Shown here: piece by piece, positions 29,467 through 39,027 of the stretch
Layout of the letters: every line of letters starts with the position of its first letter
Position numbering within the stretch: the stretch's first letter is position 1
The notes under the pieces: model-generated
The model's database searches: none
The model's input: the letters and a program-made list of their open reading frames with translations, nothing else
What the model was told of the DNA's origin: nothing
Made by a program: the position numbers and the translations under genes
Source: Crocinitomix catalasitica ATCC 23190
GTDB taxonomy: Bacteria; Bacteroidota; Bacteroidia; Flavobacteriales_D; Crocinitomicaceae
Length of the DNA: 64,000 nt
NCBI RefSeq assembly: GCF_000621625.1
Contig: NZ_JHXV01000017.1
Coordinates: 32,515 to 96,514 of the forward strand
Direction: 5' to 3'

Positions 29467-30660
29467 CTATTTCAATTTTTCTAATGCGCGCTTAATTCTA
29501 CTAATCGCTTCTATTAACTCCGCTTCTGAAGCTGCATAAGATATCCGTATACAATTTGGATCACCAAAAGCCTCTCCTGTAACAATTGCTACAAGCGCTT
29601 CTGATAAAAGATAAAGCGATAAGTCAGTCGCATTATTCACTTTAAAGTCGCCATTTGTTTTTCCAAAGAAAGATGAAATATCTGGAAACACGTAAAAAGC
29701 GCCTTCAGGATTATTAATTTTCAGTCCTTCTATTTCTTTAAGCAGACCAACAACAAGGTCTCTTCGTTTTTTAAACGCATCGACCATAAACCTAATTTCT
29801 TCCGGATCTGCTTCAACAGCTGCCTTAGCCGCTCTTTGACTAATAGATGCTGCTCCAGACGTATATTGACCCTGTATTTTAATACAAGCATTTGCAATTT
29901 CAACCGGCGCACCAATATATCCAATTCTCCAACCAGTCATAGCAAATGCTTTTGACACACCATTTACGGTAATTGTTTTATCGAATACATTATCAAATTG
30001 AGCGAAACTTTCCGCTTTATGTGCAAAAGATATATGTTCGTATATCTCGTCTGAAATCACATAAAAATCTTCAGTATCAGCTACAACATCTGCTAATGCA
30101 CTTAATTCACTTTTAGTATATGATGTTCCTGTTGGATTACAAGGATTACTAAACAACATCAATTTTGATTTTGGTCCTAAAGCAGCCTTTAACTGTGCTG
30201 GACTAATCTTAAAATCGTTTTCTATACTCGTTGGCAATTCGATTGGAATTCCTCCTGCCATTCTTACTTGCTCAACATAAGTTACCCAATATGGTGCAGG
30301 AACTATTACCTCATCACCAGGATTAACAAGACTTAATATTAAATTAATAAGACTTTGTTTAGCACCTGTTGAAACTACAATTTGATTCGGCTGATATTTC
30401 AGTCCATTATCACGTTGGAATTTGTTAGCGATTGCGATCCTCATATCCTCATAACCAGGAACAGGCATGTAGGTTGAATAATTTTGATCAATCCCTTCTT
30501 TCGCTGCTTCTTTTATAAATTCAGGCGTTTTAAAGTCAGGCTCTCCAAGACTTAAAGAAATAATATCTTTTCCTTCCGCCTTTAACTGTCTGCTTTTAGC
30601 TGCCATAGCTAAGGTTGCAGACTCAGACATATCTGATACACGTTGTGCAATTTTTATCAT
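29467..30660 (-). CDS. Class I aspartate aminotransferase
   Basis: A 397-residue PLP aminotransferase of subgroup I. Motifs are SLGEPDFKTPEFI near residue 37, FSNPCNPTGTSYTKSEL near 171, the PLP-lysine region NGVSKAFAMTGWRIGYIGAP near 232 and a C-terminal CIRISYAAS with the carboxylate-binding arginine. It probably interconverts aspartate/2-oxoglutarate and oxaloacetate/glutamate; related enzymes also use aromatic or prephenate substrates. It lies 4 bp upstream of the kinase gene. Confidence 0.88.
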   Translation of the reverse strand: MIKIAQRVSDMSESATLAMAAKSRQLKAEGKDIISLSLGEPDFKTPEFIKEAAKEGIDQNYSTYMPVPGYEDMRIAIANKFQRDNGLKYQPNQIVVSTGAKQSLINLILSLVNPGDEVIVPAPYWVTYVEQVRMAGGIPIELPTSIENDFKISPAQLKAALGPKSKLMLFSNPCNPTGTSYTKSELSALADVVADTEDFYVISDEIYEHISFAHKAESFAQFDNVFDKTITVNGVSKAFAMTGWRIGYIGAPVEIANACIKIQGQYTSGAASISQRAAKAAVEADPEEIRFMVDAFKKRRDLVVGLLKEIEGLKINNPEGAFYVFPDISSFFGKTNGDFKVNNATDLSLYLLSEALVAIVTGEAFGDPNCIRISYAASEAELIEAISRIKRALEKLK

Positions 30661-30779
30661 TGAGACAATTTTATTAGATGCAAATTTAATTAAAAAAATC
30701 TACGATTGTAGAATCGATTGAGCATATTAAAATTAGAAGTTTTAATCCTTCTAAAAAATAAAAAAAGGATTAGATGATA

Positions 30780-31223
30780 CTATATCAAAGTCATACCACT
30801 TTTATGATAAGGATATGCATTGAAAGTTCCTGTCGCAACAGCAACCATAGTATTATCCTTCTTATTTCTAATTTCTCCTTGACAAACAATAATTCTTTTC
30901 CCTTTTGAAACAACCTTACCTATACCAACTAGAACGTCCCCAATTCGAACTGGACTTATGAAATTTATTTTAAACTCTACAGTTGAAACTAGATTTCCTT
31001 CTTCTGACGAAACATACAATGCAGCCAAACCAATTACCGCATCCATATACCCAGCAATCACACCTCCATGCGCTGTGGTTGGCGTAGCCAAATGTTTCGA
31101 TTTCACCTCCAGCTCATAAACTATTTCATCACTTTCAAATTTAATCAATTCAAAACCTTGATTGATTCCAAATAAATTTGATTTTTGATATTTTTCAATA
31201 AGATTTTCCCTAAAACTACTCAT
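30780..31223 (-). CDS. PaaI-family hotdog thioesterase
   Basis: The ATG at 31223 gives 147 residues, normal for PaaI-type thioesterases; a longer TTG-initiated frame from 31268 adds an unconserved-looking extension. The core HGGVIAGYMDAVIGLAA near residue 59 is the family's catalytic helix region (HGG...D), followed by LVSTVEFKINFISPV. It probably hydrolyses an acyl-CoA thioester; the substrate is unknown. The gene is separated from the upstream FadL-like gene by about 95 bp. Confidence 0.82.
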   Translation of the reverse strand: MSSFRENLIEKYQKSNLFGINQGFELIKFESDEIVYELEVKSKHLATPTTAHGGVIAGYMDAVIGLAALYVSSEEGNLVSTVEFKINFISPVRIGDVLVGIGKVVSKGKRIIVCQGEIRNKKDNTMVAVATGTFNAYPYHKSGMTLI

Positions 31224-31318
31224 GATATTTGCCCTTGATTTTAATTTTCCCTCTGGAAAGATTGACAAAGTTAATGAGAAAATAAGAATTTGAATTTTTT
31301 AGCTTACCCTTGATCGCC

Positions 31319-32800
31319 TCACTCGCTATCAAATCTAAAACCTAACGTGAATAAAACTTGAGAATTACTGAGATCAATATTAGCATAACTGCCATTCAAA
31401 GTTGGATCATAAGCATAATAATCCATCTTATGTAATTTCAAAGCGTAAGCCATATCAATGAATACATTACCCCAATTATACCCCAAACCCAGGGTATAAA
31501 AATAAGTAGGAGCTGCATTGGCTACTTTGTTACTTTGGTAAGGACTTGGATAATAAGCTGCCCCACCTCGGAGATAAGCTTGAGGATTTAACCGAATTTC
31601 CATTCCCAATTTCACATTAAAAACTGATCTATATAAGTTTTCTATTTGAAAATTTTCTGCTGTAAAACTATATCTATCTTGACTTTTTTTATTTGTCTTT
31701 AAGATCGAATTACTATAATCAACCATTTCAACTTCTAAACCGATCGAACCAAATTTCTTCAAAATCAACCCTATAGAACCATTAGCTCTAAATGGGGTAC
31801 GCACACGATAATCATACCTCCCTACATAAACATATGATGGATCTACTGTTTTAGGACCATCTTTTGTATCCGCCGTCATATTGTTTGTCCAGCGATCATT
31901 CAAATTAAAAACAGTTGGTAGTTGAGCTCCTAACCCCACTCTTAAATAATCAAAAGGCATATAGATCACCCCTAACCTCGCTGAATAACCCCAACCTTCA
32001 ATATCTAATTCCCCAGTGTAATTAATCGAATTTAAAAATATACTGTCATCTGTAAAAGTTTCTACATGTTGAAATCTCTCACTAAAATTGGACTTAATAA
32101 AGGTTAACCCTCCTCCAATTAGCAACTTATTTCCATAATTTCCACTCAATGTAAAATTATACTCTGTCATCCCTCCAGTTCTTGTAATTTGCCTGTCGTG
32201 TACAGACTGACCAGAATTGAACGAGGTTGTGTACTCATCCCCTCCCGGAGGTGTATCGATTCCATAAGCGTAATACGCCAACCCAGAAGAAAACGGATAT
32301 GCATCTAATAGCAAACTATCAGGGGTACCATTGGCTTCAGCAATGAATGAATGTAAAATAGAAGAATCTGCAACACCACCGTAATTAATTCTTTCCTGAA
32401 AACTATTTACCCTATTTAACCCCATACCTAATTGAACACCGTACCAATTATTAAATTTTTTAGGATCAAGATTATATGCTTTTACATAAGATAAATTACT
32501 AAGATTAGCAGTGGAACCTGACTCATTTTTAACCGCTCCATAGAAAGTTGATTCCGCATTTAACAATTCAACATTTAATGTCGCAGAAAAATTATCTTTT
32601 GTCATTTTACCAATCCCTGCGGGGTTTGATGTCGCTACTGAAAAATCACCACCTAAGGCTGTCATTGCTCCGGCAAGACTTATATTTCTTGCGGAACCGC
32701 CGAAATTGGTCATTGTATACCTCAGTACATCCTCTTCGTTTTGCGCAAAAGAATATGTCGTTCCTACGCATAGAAATATTATTAAAGCTATTTTTTTCAT
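31319..32800 (-). CDS. FadL/OmpP1-like outer-membrane transport protein
   Basis: The ATG at 32800 begins a signal peptide (MKKIALIIFLCVGTTYSFAQ); the frame extends upstream, but there it overlaps the previous gene out of frame and is low-complexity, so that part is spurious. The 493-residue protein contains SLAGAMTALGGDFSVATSNPAGIGKM near residue 40, the N-terminal plug signature of the FadL/TodX/OmpP1 family, and many amphipathic beta strands ending in VLFTLGFRF. It probably forms a 14-strand barrel for hydrophobic small molecules; the ligand is unknown. Confidence 0.85.
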   Translation of the reverse strand: MKKIALIIFLCVGTTYSFAQNEEDVLRYTMTNFGGSARNISLAGAMTALGGDFSVATSNPAGIGKMTKDNFSATLNVELLNAESTFYGAVKNESGSTANLSNLSYVKAYNLDPKKFNNWYGVQLGMGLNRVNSFQERINYGGVADSSILHSFIAEANGTPDSLLLDAYPFSSGLAYYAYGIDTPPGGDEYTTSFNSGQSVHDRQITRTGGMTEYNFTLSGNYGNKLLIGGGLTFIKSNFSERFQHVETFTDDSIFLNSINYTGELDIEGWGYSARLGVIYMPFDYLRVGLGAQLPTVFNLNDRWTNNMTADTKDGPKTVDPSYVYVGRYDYRVRTPFRANGSIGLILKKFGSIGLEVEMVDYSNSILKTNKKSQDRYSFTAENFQIENLYRSVFNVKLGMEIRLNPQAYLRGGAAYYPSPYQSNKVANAAPTYFYTLGLGYNWGNVFIDMAYALKLHKMDYYAYDPTLNGSYANIDLSNSQVLFTLGFRFDSE

Positions 32801-32825
32801 TCTAGAAAATTTATTTGATCTCAGT

Positions 32826-34427
32826 CTACCTTCTACCGCTTGGTGCTGTTCTTGAACTTGAACCACTTCTTGTAGAACCTCCCGAACTACTACTTGGAGA
32901 AGTACGTGTACCATAAGAACTTGTATTCTGTTTTGGCTGCGTAGGCTGCGTTCGTGTAGGTTGAGCTCTTGTTGGCTGTGTTCTTGTTGGTTGAGCACGC
33001 GAATTACCTCCTCTATTAACATTAGAATTTTGAGTTTGAGTACCTCTATAAGTTGAACTTCCAGAAGGAACACTTTTTGGACTAGAACTAGGCAAATACT
33101 TATTATTCGACTTATTAGATGTTGTTGTTGTTGTTACAGTTGTACCAGAATTAGACCCTTTTGTTTTATTTGTCCCAACACTATTACTATTATAAGACCT
33201 ATTTGTTGTTTGATTCCCAACCTTAAACTTGTCCGATGCAGGCTGAACGTATACCTTGTCAGACTTAACCGTATTCGTTCCAGATTTATTCGAGTTAGCA
33301 TTCAACCCTGTATTTGTTTTGGAAGTACTTCCCTTGACGTTAGCATTTACCGTATTCGAATTAGTATTTTGTGTAGTATTAGTCGTATAACTACTCTTAG
33401 CCTGAACACTTTTTGAAGTAAAGTCATTATTTGCTTTCGTACTTTTTACAGTACTACTGACTACATTTGGTTTATCATTCGGAGCAACAGTATTAGAAAT
33501 TACATTCTTATTTGTATTTCCAATATTAGTCAGTTTACTACCTGAATGGGATCCAACCAAATTATCGTTCTTATTTTCAGCAACTACATTTGACACACTG
33601 CTGCCAGAAGAATAAGCTTTAAACGGTTTCTTTTTTTCAACAACACTCTCTACTGTATGACCATAGGTCGTCGTATTTGATGAACCTGTTGACATTCCAT
33701 TTCGATGCCCATAATAATTATTACCAGGACTATTTCCACCCCCACTCGTTGACCCACCACCATAATATGGGTTACCATTATAGTAAGGATTACCTCCGTA
33801 ATAAGGGTAACCACCGTAGTAAGGATTATCATAAATATAAGGAGCTCCATAACCATTATGGTTATAATATCGACCATAATAAAAAGCTCCTCTGTAAGCG
33901 TATGGATTGTAAGAACCATACATCCCGTAAGGATTATAATAATGTCCGTAGAAGTCATACGGTCTATAAGGTCTATAATTACCCCAAGCATCATAATAAC
34001 CGCCTCCCATGCTTGAAAAACCAAAGAACGTATATCCATGACCAGTAAAGTTTGAGCGATAGTAACTGGATCCATTATGTCTACATCTACCATAGCGCAT
34101 ATAATCATTACAATTATAACTACAATAATTATCCATATTGTTCGGCCCGTTCGATTCGTTGTAATTATTCACAGTAATATTACCACCTTGAGAATTATAT
34201 GTACCTGTTGATGTATATGCACCCGCTGAAGAATTTGGATTTTGATCCAAAACTTCAACCTCGTAATCCGCTTCATTACCATCAATATAATCTTCATAAC
34301 CTAATTCATCATTAGCTTGCGAAACATCTTGTTCTGGAACAACATAATACACATCATCATACACTTCTTGTGTCCCAACACAAGCGGTTAATAAAAGAAT
34401 TGGTAATAAATATTTTAAATTTTTCAT
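32826..34427 (-). CDS. Low-complexity lipoprotein rich in Gly, Tyr, Asn and Ser/Thr
   Basis: A 533-residue lipoprotein with lipobox LLTAC at residues 12-16. After an acidic stretch, a Gly/Tyr/Asn-rich region (about residues 100-245) has repeats of the type GNPYYGG, then a long Asn/Ser/Thr/Lys-rich linker, then [15 protein letters not shown] repeats near residue 500 and a Ser/Gly/Arg-rich end. No enzymatic domain is recognised. Such proteins often sit in the outer membrane facing the surface, and adhesive or matrix roles are possible. The gene is 25 bp upstream of the FadL-like gene and divergent from proS. Confidence 0.75.
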   Translation of the reverse strand: MKNLKYLLPILLLTACVGTQEVYDDVYYVVPEQDVSQANDELGYEDYIDGNEADYEVEVLDQNPNSSAGAYTSTGTYNSQGGNITVNNYNESNGPNNMDNYCSYNCNDYMRYGRCRHNGSSYYRSNFTGHGYTFFGFSSMGGGYYDAWGNYRPYRPYDFYGHYYNPYGMYGSYNPYAYRGAFYYGRYYNHNGYGAPYIYDNPYYGGYPYYGGNPYYNGNPYYGGGSTSGGGNSPGNNYYGHRNGMSTGSSNTTTYGHTVESVVEKKKPFKAYSSGSSVSNVVAENKNDNLVGSHSGSKLTNIGNTNKNVISNTVAPNDKPNVVSSTVKSTKANNDFTSKSVQAKSSYTTNTTQNTNSNTVNANVKGSTSKTNTGLNANSNKSGTNTVKSDKVYVQPASDKFKVGNQTTNRSYNSNSVGTNKTKGSNSGTTVTTTTTSNKSNNKYLPSSSPKSVPSGSSTYRGTQTQNSNVNRGGNSRAQPTRTQPTRAQPTRTQPTQPKQNTSSYGTRTSPSSSSGGSTRSGSSSRTAPSGRR

Positions 34428-34438
34428 AGCGAATACAA

Positions 34439-34469
34439 TTGGAATGGATAAAACTTATAATTACATTTG
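34439..34469 (+). promoter_or_regulatory. proS promoter (TTG, 20 bp, TACATTTG)
   Basis: TTG at 34439-34441 and TACATTTG at 34462-34469 are spaced by 20 bp, an excellent match to the Bacteroidota TTG-N19-21-TAnnTTTG promoter. It lies 37 bp before the ATG at 34507, which supports that start over the earlier frame beginning at 34444. Confidence 0.7.
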
Positions 34470-34506
34470 TTATTTCCCAATAAAGTTACAAAAATTATAC
34501 CAAAAA

Positions 34507-35985
34507 ATGGCAGAAAAGATTACACCAAGAAAAGAAGACTATTCGAAATGGTATTTAGACATCGTTAAAGTCGCAGATTTAGCAGAAAACTCGGACGTTA
34601 GAGGCTGTATGATCATCAAACCATATGGGTATGCTATTTGGGAAAAAATGAAAGAACAATTGGACAAAATGTTCAAAGAAACAGGACATCAAAATGCCTA
34701 TTTTCCACTTTTCGTTCCAAAAAAATTGTTCGAGGCGGAAGAAACTAATGCGGAAGGTTTTGCAAAAGAATGTGCTGTTGTAACACATTATCGATTAAAA
34801 TCTGATCCTAATAATAAAGGAAAATTAATTGTAGACCCAGATGCTAAACTGGAGGAAGAACTTATTGTTCGACCAACTAGTGAGGCCATTATTTGGAGTA
34901 CATATAAAAAATGGATTCAATCGTATAGAGATTTACCTATCTTAATTAACCAATGGGCAAATGTTGTACGTTGGGAAATGAGAACACGACTATTTTTAAG
35001 AACTGCTGAATTTCTATGGCAGGAAGGGCATACAGCACATGCAACTAAAAATGAAGCTATAGAAGAATCAGAACAAATGATTAATATCTATGCTAAATTC
35101 GCAGAAGTGCATATGGCAATGCCTGTAATTAAAGGAACAAAATCTGAGAGTGAAAGATTTGCTGGAGCAGATGAAACTTATACAATAGAGGCAATGATGC
35201 AAGATGGAAAAGCACTTCAGTCTGGCACGTCTCACTTCTTAGGACAGAATTTCGCAAAAGCTTTTGATGTCAAATTTGTTGATCAAACAGGTAAGCAAGA
35301 TTTTGTTTGGGCGACCTCATGGGGAGTTTCAACAAGGTTAATGGGAGCTTTAATAATGACCCATTCAGATGACTTCGGCTTAGTACTACCTCCTAAATTA
35401 GCTCCTATACATGTTGCTATCGTTCCAATTTATAAGAACGAAGAGGATTTAGTTAAAATTGAAGAAAAGCTGAACCCTATCATTAATGCACTAAAAGAGA
35501 AAAACATAAGCGTTAAGTTTGATTATGACGATAAAAAAAGACCAGGTTGGAAATTCGCTGAATATGAAGCAAAAGGTGTTCCAGTACGATACGCAATCGG
35601 CTTAAGAGACTTAGATAACAATCAAATTGAAGTTGCTCGTCGAGATACACGTGAAAAAAATTCAATTCCATTAAATGAGGTTGTTAAATATACTGAAGAT
35701 CTATTAAAAGAAATTCAAGAGAATTTGTTCACAAAAGCGACTGCTTACAGACAAGAGCAAACACAAGAAATAGACGATTACGAAGTTTTTAAGAAAAAAA
35801 TTGAAACTGAGCCTGGCTTCTTCCTAGCACATTGGGACGGAACAATAGAAACTGAAGAGAAAATACAACAAGAAACGAAGGCAACTATAAGATGTATTCC
35901 TTTAGACGGGAAAGAAGAGCAAGGAAAATGTATGGTAACCGGAAAACCATCTAAAAGACGTGTTATATTTGCTAAAGCATATTAA
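34507..35985 (+). CDS. proS: Prolyl-tRNA synthetase (archaeal/eukaryotic-type)
   Basis: ProS charges tRNA-Pro. The ATG at 34507 gives 492 residues, standard for the ProS type found in Bacteroidota, which lacks the editing insertion of E. coli ProS. Class II motifs are visible: [24 protein letters not shown] near residue 119, [12 protein letters not shown] near 172 and a C-terminal zinc-binding-like domain. The promoter is unambiguous (see the preceding entry), and a 235-residue unknown gene follows by 1 bp. Confidence 0.95.
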   Translation: MAEKITPRKEDYSKWYLDIVKVADLAENSDVRGCMIIKPYGYAIWEKMKEQLDKMFKETGHQNAYFPLFVPKKLFEAEETNAEGFAKECAVVTHYRLKSDPNNKGKLIVDPDAKLEEELIVRPTSEAIIWSTYKKWIQSYRDLPILINQWANVVRWEMRTRLFLRTAEFLWQEGHTAHATKNEAIEESEQMINIYAKFAEVHMAMPVIKGTKSESERFAGADETYTIEAMMQDGKALQSGTSHFLGQNFAKAFDVKFVDQTGKQDFVWATSWGVSTRLMGALIMTHSDDFGLVLPPKLAPIHVAIVPIYKNEEDLVKIEEKLNPIINALKEKNISVKFDYDDKKRPGWKFAEYEAKGVPVRYAIGLRDLDNNQIEVARRDTREKNSIPLNEVVKYTEDLLKEIQENLFTKATAYRQEQTQEIDDYEVFKKKIETEPGFFLAHWDGTIETEEKIQQETKATIRCIPLDGKEEQGKCMVTGKPSKRRVIFAKAY

Positions 35986-35986
35986 G

Positions 35987-36694
35987 ATGAAAAAAGAAAA
36001 TAAAATTGAAGATCACTTGGCTGAAGGTAGGAATCATTTAATTGGCCTTTTAAAAAGTAAGACGACTTTAAAACAAGATATTTATAAAAACACGATTAGC
36101 TGGTTCGGTCAAGTTAAAATTGCTTTACAAAATTGCGTTGAAATACTTCGAAAAGAAATTCCCGATAAAAGAATACGTTTACGATACGAAGATAAAGGAG
36201 ATATTGAAGCACAATTATTCATTGGAAGCGATGTCCTTATCTTCTCAATGCATACCAACGTATTTAAGCTACCCGATTCGGATTATGCTAGTCAGACTTC
36301 ATATATAAAAAATAATCCTGCTAACGCTTATTGTGGAATAATTAACATTTATAACTTCTTAGCTGATTCTTATGAATATAATAGGCAAGAAGATATAGGA
36401 TATTTAATTGGAAGAATTTTTATAAATAAAGATGATCACTTTATGGTTGAAGGAAAAGGGCAACTTGGATTTATTTATAAAGACTTAATGCACCAAAAAC
36501 TTGATCAAATAATCATTCGAGACATCATATTAAGAGTTGGAATTCATGCGATTAACTTCGACCTATATACTCCTCCTTATCGTGCAGTGCAGAAGGCTAC
36601 CGTGGGAGATTTATTGGCAAGAACGCAAAGTTCTAAGCTAAAAACAGGCAAAAGATTGGGCTTTAAATTCGAGTCAAGACAAAATATTTCATAA
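35987..36694 (+). CDS. Conserved-looking hypothetical protein
   Basis: A 235-residue soluble protein starting at the ATG at 35987, one base after the proS stop; a longer frame from 35960 overlaps proS. No signal peptide or membrane segment is seen. It alternates helical and beta-like patches (for example IRLRYEDKGDIEAQLFIGSDVLIFSMHTNVF and VGIHAINFDLYTPPYRAVQ) and ends with a basic GKRLGFKFESRQN. The family is not recognised. Its tight link to proS suggests co-transcription and possibly an informational role, but no function can be stated. Confidence 0.75.
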   Translation: MKKENKIEDHLAEGRNHLIGLLKSKTTLKQDIYKNTISWFGQVKIALQNCVEILRKEIPDKRIRLRYEDKGDIEAQLFIGSDVLIFSMHTNVFKLPDSDYASQTSYIKNNPANAYCGIINIYNFLADSYEYNRQEDIGYLIGRIFINKDDHFMVEGKGQLGFIYKDLMHQKLDQIIIRDIILRVGIHAINFDLYTPPYRAVQKATVGDLLARTQSSKLKTGKRLGFKFESRQNIS

Positions 36695-36710
36695 AAAAGT
36701 AAAAAAATAT

Positions 36711-36740
36711 TTGCAGTTAGGAAATTAAGAATTATATTTG
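36711..36740 (+). promoter_or_regulatory. Promoter of the tRNA-Glu pair (TTG, 19 bp, TATATTTG)
   Basis: TTG at 36711-36713 and TATATTTG at 36733-36740 with 19 bp spacing match the Bacteroidota consensus closely, about 40 bp upstream of the first tRNA. Confidence 0.75.
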
Positions 36741-36780
36741 CACTCGTTTTTGCGGAAAGCATCGCAAAATAAAGTAGTTT

Positions 36781-36852
36781 GGCCCATTCGTCTAGTGGTT
36801 AGGACGCCAGGTTTTCATCCTGGAAACAGGAGTTCGATTCTCCTATGGGCTA
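36781..36852 (+). tRNA. tRNA-Glu (TTC), copy 1
   Basis: A 72-nt cloverleaf: acceptor GGCCCAT pairs with ATGGGCT, the D arm contains AGTGGTTAGGA, the anticodon stem CCAGG/CCTGG encloses the loop TTTTCAT with anticodon TTC, and the T arm is AGGAG TTCGATT CTCCT. The CCA end is not encoded. The gene is repeated exactly 25 bp downstream. Confidence 0.95.
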
Positions 36853-36877
36853 CTTAATATTTACAAACGCTTAAATT

Positions 36878-36949
36878 GGCCCATTCGTCTAGTGGTTAGG
36901 ACGCCAGGTTTTCATCCTGGAAACAGGAGTTCGATTCTCCTATGGGCTA
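36878..36949 (+). tRNA. tRNA-Glu (TTC), copy 2
   Basis: Identical in sequence to the copy at 36781-36852 over all 72 nt. The 25-bp spacer and the common upstream promoter indicate one transcript. A tandem duplication of a tRNA gene is the simplest origin. Confidence 0.95.
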
Positions 36950-36975
36950 CCAAGTTTTAAAAACTAAATTGAATT

Positions 36976-37227
36976 ATGGCAAATCATAAATCTGCATTAA
37001 AAAGAATAAGATCTAACAATGCGAAACGTCTTAGAAACAAATATCAGCATAAAACAATGAGAAATGCTGTTAAGTCTTTAAGAGAAATGACAGACAAAAA
37101 AGAAGCAGCGGTAATTTTACCAAAGGTTTCTTCTTTGATTGATAAATTAGCAAAGAGAAGTGTAATACACAAAAACAAGGCTGCAAATTTAAAGTCAAGC
37201 TTAACGATTCACGTTAACAAACTTTAA
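36976..37227 (+). CDS. rpsT: 30S ribosomal protein S20
   Basis: An 83-residue basic, helical protein beginning [22 protein letters not shown], the typical S20 N-terminus, with [13 protein letters not shown] in the C-terminal part. S20 binds 16S rRNA early in 30S assembly. It lies 26 bp after the second tRNA-Glu, so it may be co-transcribed with the tRNAs, and it is followed by a terminator. Confidence 0.95.
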   Translation: MANHKSALKRIRSNNAKRLRNKYQHKTMRNAVKSLREMTDKKEAAVILPKVSSLIDKLAKRSVIHKNKAANLKSSLTIHVNKL

Positions 37228-37256
37228 GACAGACCAAAGTTTTTTTTAAAATATTC

Positions 37257-37289
37257 AAGGTCTAGTGCTTCATGCATTAGGCCTTTTTT
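37257..37289 (+). terminator. Rho-independent terminator after rpsT
   Basis: A 12-bp stem (AAGGTCTAGTGC with GCATTAGGCCTT, two G-T pairs) around the loop TTCAT, with a run of T after the stem. It separates the tRNA-rpsT unit from ung. Confidence 0.85.
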
Positions 37290-37301
37290 AGGTTTAGGAC
37301 T

Positions 37302-37973
37302 ATGGCTATTTTCAAGCAACTTTCGCAATCTTGGCAAATAAAACTGTCACATGTTTTGTCAACTGAGGAAATATTGTCGCTCGATAGAAGAGTTACTGAT
37401 CTATATCAATCGGAACATGTTTTACCTGTCAAAGAAAATTTATTCCGTGCATTCGACTTGTGTAGTTTTGAGGATGTCAAAATTGTAATTATCGGTCAAG
37501 ACCCCTACCCAACTCCTGGTCATGCAGATGGACTTTGTTTTTCAGTTCCAGAAAATATAAAGCCTTTGGCAAAATCCTTAAAAAATATATTAAAAGAAAT
37601 TCAATCCGATATCGGTGAAACTTCGCTCACTTCAGGCTCATTAAAAAGTTGGGCTAAACAGGGTATTCTTTTATTAAATACTACCTTAACGGTAAAAGCT
37701 GGCGAAACAAATGCCCATAGTAAAATTGGATGGCAAAAATTCACAGATGAAGTCATTAAAAAAATAGCAAAAGAAAAAGAAGAAATTGTATTTTTGTTGT
37801 GGGGTTCAAAAGCGATGTTGAAATCGGATTTAATTGATTCGACTAAACATTTTATTTTAACAGCTCCACATCCTTCTCCACTTTCTGCGTACAGAGGATT
37901 TTTTGGATGTAAACACTTTAGCGAAACAAATACAATTCTTGCACGGTTAGGCAAAAAAACTATCAATTGGTAA
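37302..37973 (+). CDS. ung: Uracil-DNA glycosylase
   Basis: Ung removes uracil from DNA in base excision repair. The 223-residue protein has the catalytic-water loop VIIGQDPYPTPGHADGLCFS near residue 62, NTTLTVKAGETNAHSKIGW near 126 and the minor-groove loop HPSPLSAYRGFFGCKHFS near 188, all characteristic of family 1. The start at 37302 lies directly after the rpsT terminator. hemE follows 3 bp later. Confidence 0.95.
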   Translation: MAIFKQLSQSWQIKLSHVLSTEEILSLDRRVTDLYQSEHVLPVKENLFRAFDLCSFEDVKIVIIGQDPYPTPGHADGLCFSVPENIKPLAKSLKNILKEIQSDIGETSLTSGSLKSWAKQGILLLNTTLTVKAGETNAHSKIGWQKFTDEVIKKIAKEKEEIVFLLWGSKAMLKSDLIDSTKHFILTAPHPSPLSAYRGFFGCKHFSETNTILARLGKKTINW

Positions 37974-37976
37974 AGC

Positions 37977-39014
37977 ATGACAGAATATAAAAATAATACG
38001 TTTTTAAACATGGTGAATGGAATACCTACCGATAGGTATCCCGTATGGTTAATGAGACAAGCTGGTAGAATTCTTCCAGAGTACAGAGCTATTAGATCAA
38101 GTCTAAGTGGTTTTAAAGAACTAGTCGAGACACCAGAGCTAGCAGCAGAAGTAACGATTCAACCTGTTGATTTATTAGGTGTAGATGCTGCAATAATTTT
38201 TTCAGATATTCTGGTTATACCTGAAGCTATGGGACTGCCATATCAAATGATTGAAAAACAAGGTCCATGGTTTGAAAAAACGATCCAACAAGAAAGTGAT
38301 TTAGATTTAATCGATGAAAATATTGATGTTGCAGATCGCTTAAGCTACGTCTTTGATGCAATCAAATTAACAAAAATAGGATTAGATAACCGGGTACCAT
38401 TAATTGGTTTCTGTGGAGCACCTTGGACTATATTTTGTTATATGGTAGAAGGACAAGGATCGAAAACCTTTTCGAAGGCAAAAAAATTGATGGTAACAAA
38501 TCCTAAATTCACACATCAACTATTAGATCGAATTACAAATGTTACTATCGATTACTTAAAACTTCAAATTAAAGCCGGTGCAGATTTAGTTCAAGTATTT
38601 GATTCATGGGCAGGTATACTCTCTCCTACTGATTATTCAGAGTTTGGAACGATATATGTAAGAAGGATATGTGATGCAATTAAAGAGGTACCTGTAACAG
38701 TTTTTGCAAAAGGAGCGTATTATGCAAGAGAAGAGATTGCAAAATTAGATTGTCAGGTAATTGGACTGGATTGGAATATGGATATAGCGGAAAGCAGAAA
38801 GATTATTGGACTGAACAAAACCTTACAAGGTAATTTAGATCCGACATCACTCTATGCCGATTATAACACATTAGAGAAAACTACAAAAAAAATGTTGAAT
38901 TCCTTTGCTAATCGCCGCCATATTGCTAATTTGGGGCACGGAGTTTATCCCGATACCGACCCAGATAAAGTTAAATGTTTTATTGAGACTGTTAAACAGT
39001 TTCCGATTAATTAA
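37977..39014 (+). CDS. hemE: Uroporphyrinogen decarboxylase
   Basis: HemE decarboxylates the four acetate side chains of uroporphyrinogen III to coproporphyrinogen III in haem synthesis. The 345-residue protein has the family N-terminal motif PVWLMRQAGRILPEYRAIR near residue 22, FSDILVIPEAMGLPY near 79, GFCGAPWTIFCYMVEG near 144 and a conserved NLGHGVYPDTDPDKV at the end. It is grouped with ung and followed by the OmpA-type gene. Confidence 0.95.
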   Translation: MTEYKNNTFLNMVNGIPTDRYPVWLMRQAGRILPEYRAIRSSLSGFKELVETPELAAEVTIQPVDLLGVDAAIIFSDILVIPEAMGLPYQMIEKQGPWFEKTIQQESDLDLIDENIDVADRLSYVFDAIKLTKIGLDNRVPLIGFCGAPWTIFCYMVEGQGSKTFSKAKKLMVTNPKFTHQLLDRITNVTIDYLKLQIKAGADLVQVFDSWAGILSPTDYSEFGTIYVRRICDAIKEVPVTVFAKGAYYAREEIAKLDCQVIGLDWNMDIAESRKIIGLNKTLQGNLDPTSLYADYNTLEKTTKKMLNSFANRRHIANLGHGVYPDTDPDKVKCFIETVKQFPIN

Positions 39015-39027
39015 AAAAAATAAGAAA

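Noticed and set aside
31224..31268. Upstream TTG start for the PaaI thioesterase
   Set aside because: The ATG at 31223 gives the normal family length and the extension shows no family resemblance.
32801..33073. N-terminal extension of the FadL-like frame
   Set aside because: It overlaps the preceding lipoprotein gene in another frame, is low-complexity, and the ATG at 32800 starts a good signal peptide.
33740..33860. Regularly spaced repeats that could suggest a CRISPR array
   Set aside because: The repeats are short, imperfect and in frame with GNPYYGG-type protein repeats; there are no unique spacers and no cas genes.
33650..34108. Two long frames (minus and plus strand) inside the lipoprotein gene
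   Set aside because: They are shadows of the Gly/Tyr-rich repeat coding region, biased in composition and without start or family support.
38905..39027. Frame upstream of the OmpA-family ATG
   Set aside because: It overlaps hemE out of frame and the ATG at 39028 opens a clear signal peptide.
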